A stretch of DNA of 37,905 nt from Alistipes sp. (GTDB lineage Bacteria > Bacteroidota > Bacteroidia > Bacteroidales > Rikenellaceae): the NCBI GenBank assembly GCA_017647025.1, contig JAGCLL010000066.1, forward strand, positions 1 to 37,905, read 5' to 3'. Shown piece after piece: positions 32,698-37,905 of this stretch. The notes under the pieces were generated by a model that ran no database searches, was not told the DNA's origin, and was given only the letters and a program-made list of their open reading frames with translations. The position numbers and the translations under genes were made by a program. How positions within the stretch are numbered: position 1 is the first letter of the stretch; every line of letters begins with the position of its first letter.

Positions 32698-34347
32698 ATG
32701 AAGTTGAACACTCTTTACGAAATTCTGCACGAAAGTGTGAAGAATTTTTCGGAGCGTATAGCCTTTTCGTTGTGGAGAGGCGCAAGTTACACCTATAAGC
32801 AGGTGGGCGAGAAAGTAGCCGAGGTACAAGAATTGCTCCGCTCGGCAGGTCTTAAAAAGGGCGACAAGGTAGTGTTGCTCAGTAGTAATATGCCTAACTG
32901 GGGCGTTTGCTACTTTGCTATCACTTCGGGTGGCTATACCGTTGTTCCTGTATTGCCAGACTTCACTTCGGCAGACCTCGACCGCATCGTTGAGCACTCG
33001 GAGGCGAAGGCTATGTGCGTGTCGGACAAACTCTTTACCAAAATCTCGAAGGAGGTTTCGGCAAAGTTGAATATCATCATTCGTACAAAGAATCTCTCTG
33101 TTCTCTCGCAGAATGTTAAGGAGGAGGGAGAGTTGTCTGTACCACAGCCTGAGGATTTGGCGGCAATCATTTACACATCGGGTACAACCTCGCAACCAAA
33201 GGGTGTAATGCTTACGCACTACAACCTCTCGTCACAGATGTGGTTGATTGACCCGTTGTTCCTCGTGCGTGAGGATGATATTTTCCTCTCGGTGTTGCCT
33301 TTGGCTCACACCTATGAGTGTACGCTCGGACTCATCTTGGCATTCTACCATGGCTCGCATGTGGTCTATCTCGACAAGGCTCCAACCGTTTCGGTATTGT
33401 TGCCTGCGTTGGCAGAGGTACGCCCTACGATTATGCTCACCGTGCCACTCATTATCGAGAAGATTTTCAAGGGCAAGGTGAAGAAGATGTTTACATCGAA
33501 CGCCTTTATGAATGCTCTCTATGGCGTAGGCTTTATCCGTCGTTACCTCCACCGCATTGCGGGTAAGAAGTTGGCAAAGACCTTCGGAGGTCGCATCCGC
33601 TTCTTCGGCATCGGAGGCTCGAAACTCGATGGCGAGGTTGAGCAATTCTTGCTTGACGCAAACTTCATCTACGATGTGGGCTACGGCTTGACCGAAACAG
33701 CACCGCTTATTGCGGGTATGGTCGATGGAATGTTGCGCCACGGCTCTACGGGTCCTATCTTGAAGGGTATCGAGTATCGTTTAGAGAATGTAAATCCTGA
33801 AACTGGCATTGGCGAGTTGGTTGTAAAGAGCCCTTCGCAGATGCAGGGCTACTACAAAAACCCTGAGGCTACCGCTGCGGCATTCACCGAAGATGGCTTC
33901 TTCCGCACGGGAGACCTCTGCTGCTTCGATGAGGATGGCTGGCTCTACATCAAAGGTCGCTCGAAGAATATGATTTTAGGCCCAAGTGGCGAGAATATCT
34001 ATCCTGAGGATATCGAGAATGTTCTCAACTCCCATGTTTTCATCTCGGAGTCGGTTGTTACCGAGGCAGAGGGTAAGTTGGTGGCATTGGTGCACTTCGA
34101 CACCGAGGCTATCGAGGCGAAGTATGCCGAGATGGTCGATACTTGGCACAAGAAGAAGCACGAGTTCGACCTCTTCAAGGAGGATTTGATGCGTGAAATC
34201 AAGCAGTATGTGAACGAGCGAGTAAATCGCTACTCGAAGATTTCCGAAGTAGTCGAGGAGGAGCAGGAGTTCGAGAAGACTGCTACAAAGAAGATTCGTC
34301 GCTTCCTCTATACAGGTGGCAAGAAGAAGAGCGAGGATAAGCAGTAG
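32698..34347 (+). CDS. AMP-forming acyl ligase (third, divergent paralogue)
   Basis: This 549-residue ANL-superfamily enzyme belongs to the same broad group as the two ligases at 19.4-22.8 kb but is clearly more distant. The P-loop is YTSGTTSQPKGVMLT instead of YTSGTTGYSKGVMLT. Other motifs are VGYGLTETAPLIAG, GFFRTGDLCCFDEDGWLYIKGRSKNMIL and ENIYPEDIENVLN, with a C-terminal KTATKKIRRFLYT holding the likely catalytic Lys. It should form an acyl-adenylate and then an acyl thioester, with a fatty acid as the most likely substrate. It stands alone, divergent from queG and convergent with galK, with a strong hairpin between it and galK. Confidence 0.88.
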   Translation: MKLNTLYEILHESVKNFSERIAFSLWRGASYTYKQVGEKVAEVQELLRSAGLKKGDKVVLLSSNMPNWGVCYFAITSGGYTVVPVLPDFTSADLDRIVEHSEAKAMCVSDKLFTKISKEVSAKLNIIIRTKNLSVLSQNVKEEGELSVPQPEDLAAIIYTSGTTSQPKGVMLTHYNLSSQMWLIDPLFLVREDDIFLSVLPLAHTYECTLGLILAFYHGSHVVYLDKAPTVSVLLPALAEVRPTIMLTVPLIIEKIFKGKVKKMFTSNAFMNALYGVGFIRRYLHRIAGKKLAKTFGGRIRFFGIGGSKLDGEVEQFLLDANFIYDVGYGLTETAPLIAGMVDGMLRHGSTGPILKGIEYRLENVNPETGIGELVVKSPSQMQGYYKNPEATAAAFTEDGFFRTGDLCCFDEDGWLYIKGRSKNMILGPSGENIYPEDIENVLNSHVFISESVVTEAEGKLVALVHFDTEAIEAKYAEMVDTWHKKKHEFDLFKEDLMREIKQYVNERVNRYSKISEVVEEEQEFEKTATKKIRRFLYTGGKKKSEDKQ

Positions 34348-34364
34348 TCCAAGTTTGACTATAA

Positions 34365-34412
34365 CACAAAGAGAGAGGGAGGCCCGATTTGAAGCCTCCC
34401 TCTCTCGTTGTG
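34365..34412. terminator. Bidirectional hairpin terminator between the third acyl ligase and galK
   Basis: GAGAGAGGGAGGC (34371-34383) pairs perfectly with 34394-34406, and CACAA/TTGTG extends the stem past one mismatch to 34365/34412. The loop is 10 nt. It lies between convergent genes and lacks a long T-run. Confidence 0.78.
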
Positions 34413-34424
34413 TCTATTATGAAA

Positions 34425-35561
34425 CTACTCTAAACGACGAGCGCCGTCAGAGATAACTACATCGTAAATCTTTGGCTCGTGGCCATACTTAGCTGCGAAC
34501 TTCTCCTTAGCAGTAGCTACGAAGTTGTCGTACAACTCCTCCTTAACGAGGTTGATGGTGCAACCACCGAAGCCACCACCCATAATACGAGCGCCTGCAA
34601 CACCGCACTCCTCGGCAATAGTTGCCAAGTAGTCGAGTTCCTCGCACGATACCTCGTAGTCCTTCGACATTCCCCAGTGAGTCTGGTACATACGCTGACC
34701 TACGGTCTCGTAATCGCCCTTAACAAGAGCGTCGCAAACATCGAGTACACGCTGCTTCTCGCCGATAACATACTTCGCACGCTTGTAGTCCTCCTCCGAA
34801 ACGACATCCTTAACACGCTCCAAATCCTCATACTCTGCATCACGCAAAGTCTCTACGCCGATAGCCTTGGCTACACGCTCGCAAGACTCACGACGCTTGT
34901 TGTATGGAGAGTCTACCAACTCGTGCTTAACAACCGAGTTTACGAGCAACAACTTGTAGCCCTGTGGATCGAATGGGAAGTACTCGAACTCCATCGAACG
35001 GCAGTCAAGACGCATAAGGTTACCCTTCTTGCCGAATACCGATGCGAACTGGTCCATAATACCGCAGTTTACACCTACATAGTGGTGCTCGGTCATCTGA
35101 CCAACCTTTGCCAAAGCAAACTTGTCGATCTTATTGTCTGCGAACATATCGTTTACGGCATAAGCGAAGGTGCTCTCCAATGCTGCCGACGACGACATAC
35201 CTGCGCCGAGAGGTACATCACCTGCGAATGCGCAGTCGAAGCCCTTAACCTCTACGCCCAACTTCGCCATCTCACGGCATACACCGAAGATGTACTTTGC
35301 CCAGCCCTGCTCAGGAACATCCTCCTCGTTCAAACCGAACTCTACCAATTCGTCCATATCGATAGAGTAGGCACGAACTTTGTCGAGTCCGTTAGGGAGG
35401 ATTGCAGCCATAATACCGCAATCTACTGCACCTGGGAATACGAAACCACCGTTGTAGTCGGTGTGCTCACCGATAAGATTGATACGACCTGGTGATGCAT
35501 AAACGCCGCACTTGCCCTCGAAATGGTCTGCAAATGCCTTTTTAATCAAATTAATGTCCAT
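34425..35561 (-). CDS. galK: Galactokinase
   Basis: GalK phosphorylates galactose to galactose-1-phosphate in the Leloir pathway. The 378 residues include the three GHMP-kinase motifs: the N-terminal galactokinase signature GRINLIGEHTDYNGGFVFP (from about residue 25), the ATP loop PLGAGMSSSAALE (about 115-130), and the C-terminal GARIMGGGFGGCTINLV. The catalytic Asp is expected in the NCGIMDQFAS block. No galT, galE, galM or galactose transporter is adjacent, so it is a stand-alone gene with its own promoter. Confidence 0.96.
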   Translation of the reverse strand: MDINLIKKAFADHFEGKCGVYASPGRINLIGEHTDYNGGFVFPGAVDCGIMAAILPNGLDKVRAYSIDMDELVEFGLNEEDVPEQGWAKYIFGVCREMAKLGVEVKGFDCAFAGDVPLGAGMSSSAALESTFAYAVNDMFADNKIDKFALAKVGQMTEHHYVGVNCGIMDQFASVFGKKGNLMRLDCRSMEFEYFPFDPQGYKLLLVNSVVKHELVDSPYNKRRESCERVAKAIGVETLRDAEYEDLERVKDVVSEEDYKRAKYVIGEKQRVLDVCDALVKGDYETVGQRMYQTHWGMSKDYEVSCEELDYLATIAEECGVAGARIMGGGFGGCTINLVKEELYDNFVATAKEKFAAKYGHEPKIYDVVISDGARRLE

Positions 35562-35594
35562 AGTTTAATTATGTTTTAGGAAATTTTAATTTTT

Positions 35595-35624
35595 CAAAGA
35601 TACAAATAAAAAATTAATTTGCAA
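35595..35624 (-). promoter_or_regulatory. Putative galK promoter (TTG-N19-TATCTTTG)
   Basis: On the minus strand the -7 box TATCTTTG (35602-35595) is preceded, after 19 nt, by TTG (35624-35622) as a partial -33 box. It lies 33 bases upstream of the galK ATG. Confidence 0.55.
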
Positions 35625-35638
35625 TAATAAATTGCTAA

Positions 35639-37192
35639 CTATTTTAATTGGAGCGCTATTGCCTCGGCAATGCGCTCGCCATCGAGGGCTGCCGAGATGA
35701 TACCTCCTGCAAAGCCTGCTCCCTCGCCCGAAGGGTATAATCCTACAACATCGGGGTGTTGCAGACTCTCCCTATCACGAGGAATACGCACCGGCGTAGA
35801 TGTTCTCGACTCCACGCCAACAACCACAGCCTCATTTGTGAGATAGCCTCTCATTCGCTTGTCAAACACCGAGATTGCCTCCCTCAAACGAGATGACATA
35901 AAGTGTGGCATCCACTGGTCGAGTCGTGATGCGACAATTCCAGGCACATAAGAGCACTTTGGTAGTGAGGAAGAGGCTCTTCCCGCAACGAAATCTGCGA
36001 CACGCTGTGCCGGAGCAGTTTGATGTTCAGGTGCTTGCGCTCGTGCAGACTGCTCCAACTGCTGTTGGAAAACCAAGCCCGCCAATGCGCCATATTGCTC
36101 GGTGAGGTGCGCAAAATCCTCCTCTCTGATTTCGGTTACAAAGCCCGAATTGGCGTATGGAGAGTTGCGATGAGATGGCGACATTCCATTTACTACCGAC
36201 TCGCTCTCATCGGTCAATGCTGGCACGATAAAGCCACCCGGACACATACAGAACGAATATACACCTCTACCTCCCACTTGTGCTACCAATGAGTATGATG
36301 CCGAAGGGAGATACTCCATATCGGGAGAACGATGGTACTGGATATTGTTAATGAGTTGCTGTGGATGCTCTATGCGCACACCCATAGCATAAGGCTTCGC
36401 TTCGAGGCGTATGCCACTGCGGTGTAGCATATAGTAGACATCTCGTGCCGAGTGTCCTGTGGCGATAACTACCGCCTGCGCTTCAATTTTATCGCCTCCC
36501 GCCACAACGCCTTCGACCTTGCCGTTGCGAACAATCAACTCCTCGACTCTCCTCTCGAAGTGTACCTCGCCACCAGCCCTACGAATAGTATCACGCATAT
36601 TGGCTATGATACGAGGAAGTTTGTCCGAGCCGATATGAGGGTGAGCCTCGTAGAGAATTTCGGGCGATGCGCCGTGGAATACCAATCGTTGCAAGGCACG
36701 ATTATAATCACCTCGTTTCTTGCTGCGAGTGAAGAGTTTGCCATCCGAGAAGGTGCCTGCGCCACCCTCGCCAAAAGCGTAGTTTGAGTCGGGGTTTACG
36801 CCCTGATTACGCTGTATCTTGGCGATATCCTTGCCTCGCTCGACAACCTCCTTTCCACGCTCGAAGAGGATTGGTTTGTATCCCAATTCAATGAGTCGTA
36901 GGGCGCAATATAGTCCCGCAGGACCTGCACCCACAATAATAATTTCGCTCTTACCCGCTACCGATGGATAGTCGAAGTTGAGAGGCTTTGGCTGCTCCTC
37001 CTTGTCGATGTAGGCTTCGAGGGATAGATTGACCTTCAAGGCACCTCGCCTTGCGTCTACGGAGCGTTTAACTATGCGCAACAGCGCAATGTCGCTCTCC
37101 TTGATGCGCAACTCACGAGCAACTATTGGCGCATAGAGTTTTGCATCCGATGCCTGCTTGGGCGAGAGGGTAAGGTTTACAATCTTTGGCAT
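35639..37192 (-). CDS. NAD(P)/FAD-dependent oxidoreductase (COG2509-type)
   Basis: This 517-residue flavoprotein resembles the uncharacterised FAD-dependent dehydrogenases of the COG2509 type. The first about 80 residues form a small preceding domain (IVNLTLSPKQASD). A Rossmann FAD-binding motif follows, IIIVGAGPAGLYCALRLIELG, with the acidic strand end ILFERGKEV. Further family blocks are FGEGGAGTFSDGKLFTRSKKRG and VVIATGHSARDVYYMLHRSGI. The C-terminal FAD loop is LYPSGEGAGFAGGIISAALDG. The substrate and physiological role are not known. It is transcribed divergently from the tRNA-Leu gene and has its own -7 element. Confidence 0.88.
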   Translation of the reverse strand: MPKIVNLTLSPKQASDAKLYAPIVARELRIKESDIALLRIVKRSVDARRGALKVNLSLEAYIDKEEQPKPLNFDYPSVAGKSEIIIVGAGPAGLYCALRLIELGYKPILFERGKEVVERGKDIAKIQRNQGVNPDSNYAFGEGGAGTFSDGKLFTRSKKRGDYNRALQRLVFHGASPEILYEAHPHIGSDKLPRIIANMRDTIRRAGGEVHFERRVEELIVRNGKVEGVVAGGDKIEAQAVVIATGHSARDVYYMLHRSGIRLEAKPYAMGVRIEHPQQLINNIQYHRSPDMEYLPSASYSLVAQVGGRGVYSFCMCPGGFIVPALTDESESVVNGMSPSHRNSPYANSGFVTEIREEDFAHLTEQYGALAGLVFQQQLEQSARAQAPEHQTAPAQRVADFVAGRASSSLPKCSYVPGIVASRLDQWMPHFMSSRLREAISVFDKRMRGYLTNEAVVVGVESRTSTPVRIPRDRESLQHPDVVGLYPSGEGAGFAGGIISAALDGERIAEAIALQLK

Positions 37193-37212
37193 AACTTTGT
37201 CTGATGAATGTG

Positions 37213-37220
37213 CAAATTTA
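37213..37220 (-). promoter_or_regulatory. Putative -7 promoter element of the FAD oxidoreductase gene (TAAATTTG)
   Basis: Minus-strand TAAATTTG matches TAnnTTTG, 21 bases upstream of the ATG at 37192. No -33 TTTG is evident. Confidence 0.5.
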
Positions 37221-37252
37221 GCACAATTATCCGAAAAAAGAGTCTACGAGGG

Positions 37253-37282
37253 TTGCGAATTGTAAAAAAATGGTTACCTTTG
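37253..37282 (+). promoter_or_regulatory. Putative tRNA-Leu promoter (TTG-N19-TACCTTTG)
   Basis: TTG at 37253-37255, a 19-nt spacer, and TACCTTTG at 37275-37282 match the Bacteroidetes promoter. The tRNA begins 13 bases downstream, which fits a start with a very short leader. Confidence 0.7.
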
Positions 37283-37294
37283 CACCGCACTAAG

Positions 37295-37376
37295 GCCCAG
37301 GTGGTGTAATTGGTAGCCACGCCAGACTTAGGATCTGGTGCTGTGAGGCGTGTAGGTTCGAGTCCTATCCTGGGCA
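37295..37376 (+). tRNA. tRNA-Leu (anticodon UAG)
   Basis: An 82-nt cloverleaf: acceptor arms GCCCAGG (37295-37301) and CCTGGGC (37369-37375) pair perfectly, with discriminator A at 37376. The anticodon stem CCAGA/TCTGG encloses CTTAGGA, giving anticodon TAG (reads CUA/CUN Leu). The long variable arm (TGCTGTGAGGCGTG) is typical of a class II tRNA. The T-arm is TAGG-TTCGAGT-CCTA. CCA is not encoded. A promoter precedes it and a T-tailed hairpin follows. Confidence 0.95.
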
Positions 37377-37377
37377 C

Positions 37378-37408
37378 AAGCGATTGTTATTCGGCAATCG
37401 CTTTTTTT
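37378..37408 (+). terminator. Intrinsic terminator of tRNA-Leu
   Basis: AAGCGATTG (37378-37386) pairs perfectly with CAATCGCTT (37395-37403) around an 8-nt loop, followed by further T residues to 37408. It starts two bases after the tRNA. Confidence 0.88.
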
Positions 37409-37435
37409 GTGCCCAGTATAGTACTCGGTCGGCTT

Positions 37436-37491
37436 GTTGCGCCTCGGCAGAGTTATCTGCGCAGTGTGAATGTGCAGAATTGCTGCGCAAC
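37436..37491. repeat. Nested imperfect hairpin downstream of tRNA-Leu
   Basis: The outer arms GTTGCGC (37436-37442) and GCGCAAC (37485-37491) are perfect complements. The inner arms TCTGCGCA (37456-37463) and TGTGCAGA (37471-37478) pair with one G-T wobble. No gene overlaps it convincingly. Confidence 0.5.
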
Positions 37492-37710
37492 TACGATAGC
37501 AAATTAAATATCATCATCTCAAATAAATTTGGCTGCTGCTATTTAATTTACTCTCTAAAACCTCCGGTTTTTCTGCACATTTCTACTGCTTGCTCTGCTC
37601 TCGGCTTCTGCCGCCGTTCGAGTCGGTGGTGGGGAGATGGGATTAGATAGGATTAGATGCCCTTTCCTATTAAATCCTATTAAGCACCGTAGGTGCGCTC
37701 CTATCAAATC

Positions 37711-37740
37711 CTATCTTCTCCTATCTTCTCCTATCTTCTC
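37711..37740. repeat. (CTATCTTCTC)x3 perfect 10-nt tandem repeat
   Basis: Three exact CTATCTTCTC units follow a degenerate unit CTATCAAATC (37701-37710). On the other strand it is a GATAGGAGAA repeat. It lies just beyond the terminator of the last gene. Confidence 0.85.
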
Positions 37741-37752
37741 CTCTCCCAACAA

Positions 37753-37781
37753 AAAAAAGGTTGAATTACTCAACCTTTTTT
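37753..37781. terminator. Terminator overlapping the end of the HMA-like gene
   Basis: AAAAAAGGTTGA (37753-37764) pairs perfectly with TCAACCTTTTTT (37770-37781). On the minus strand it is followed by a T-run. The stop codon TAA (37766-37768) lies in the 5-nt loop, so the last codons of the gene form one arm. Confidence 0.85.
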
Positions 37782-37905
37782 GTGTTTACAACCTTAACCT
37801 TGATGATCTCGAATGCTTTGGTCAGAAACTCTACCGAGTTCTTTGCCTCGTCGAACTTCACCGTTACGGTCTTGGTCGGAACATCGACCTGAACTTCTTT
37901 GATTC
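37766..37905 (-). CDS. HMA-like (heavy-metal-associated domain) protein, C-terminal part
   Basis: The frame enters from the right edge with no start in view and ends at TAA 37766-37768, giving 45 visible residues. The sequence IKEVQVDVPTKTVTV-KFDEAKNSVEFL, then a helix and a last strand IIKVKVVN, resembles the second half of a ferredoxin-fold HMA domain. It matches the beta-alpha-beta end of copper-chaperone-type proteins (V-x-V-D-x-x-x-K-x-V-x-V-x-F-D). The metal-binding CxxC would be in the missing N-terminal part, so it cannot be checked. Other small proteins of this fold are possible. It ends in a terminator whose stem includes its last codons. Confidence 0.6.
   Translation of the reverse strand, partial: IKEVQVDVPTKTVTVKFDEAKNSVEFLTKAFEIIKVKVVNTKKVE

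Larger units (their letters stand above)
37409..37750. other. Non-coding repeat-rich gap between tRNA-Leu and the HMA-like gene
   Basis: I see no supported gene here. It holds a nested hairpin at 37436-37491, then GGATTAGAT repeats near 37640-37658 and the related inverted CCTATTAAAT / CCTATCAAAT words. There is a small AGCACC-gta-GGTGC hairpin near 37683-37696 and a 10-nt tandem array at 37711-37740. Confidence 0.6.

Noticed and set aside
34479..35495. Long plus-strand open frame opposite galK
   Set aside because: galK is unambiguous on the other strand and fills the same bases. The product shows no recognisable family and no promoter or ribosome site of its own.

Overview
The window looks like a chromosomal segment of a Bacteroidales bacterium. 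The evidence is a SusC/SusD pair, at least eight copies of the Bacteroidetes -7 promoter element TAnnTTTG (two with a recognisable -33 TTG/TTTG about 19-20 nt upstream), a class II (B12-dependent) ribonucleotide reductase, BspA-type leucine-rich repeats and LytS/LytR-type signalling. Base composition is moderate, apart from one clearly AT-rich gene. A Rikenellaceae/Alistipes-like origin is a guess from overall feel, not a demonstrated assignment. UGA ends at least two intact genes (the sensor kinase and queG), so it is a normal stop codon here. Layout, left to right: the 3' part of lpxA and a secreted metallophosphoesterase (+) meet pheT (-) at a shared hairpin terminator. A susC-susD operon (+) follows and ends at another bidirectional terminator. 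A tightly packed minus-strand cluster then runs from miaB at 17.2 kb down to 9.1 kb: miaB, BspA-like LRR lipoprotein, GH2 beta-mannosidase, UbiA-family prenyltransferase, EamA transporter, SLC1-type symporter. Upstream of miaB lies a YitT-family gene split by an in-frame TGA. Divergent from it is a plus-strand run of plsY, two tandem AMP-forming acyl ligases, a LytS-type kinase, a LytTR regulator, an AT-rich membrane acyltransferase, an NhaC-type antiporter and a lipoprotein nuclease. Next come nrdJ and queG (-), a third acyl ligase (+), galK and an FAD oxidoreductase (-), tRNA-Leu(UAG) (+), and the 3' end of a small HMA-like gene (-). Functional themes: envelope lipid supply (LpxA, PlsY and three acyl-activating ligases), glycan uptake and breakdown (SusCD, beta-mannosidase, GalK), tRNA function and modification (PheT, MiaB, QueG, tRNA-Leu), and ion or solute transport. 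The most notable signals are not genes of unusual family. They are: a G9 tract 25 nt into the AT-rich acyltransferase, where loss or gain of one G gives an immediate stop, making it a candidate phase-variable switch; two 90-nt intergenic hairpins with a shared core and compensatory changes in their arms; (TCAACTC)n arrays abutting stop codons; a dispersed-looking palindrome between nrdJ and queG; a repeat cluster before the last gene; and the nonsense-interrupted yitT. I saw no CRISPR array, transposase, integrase, phage gene or rRNA.
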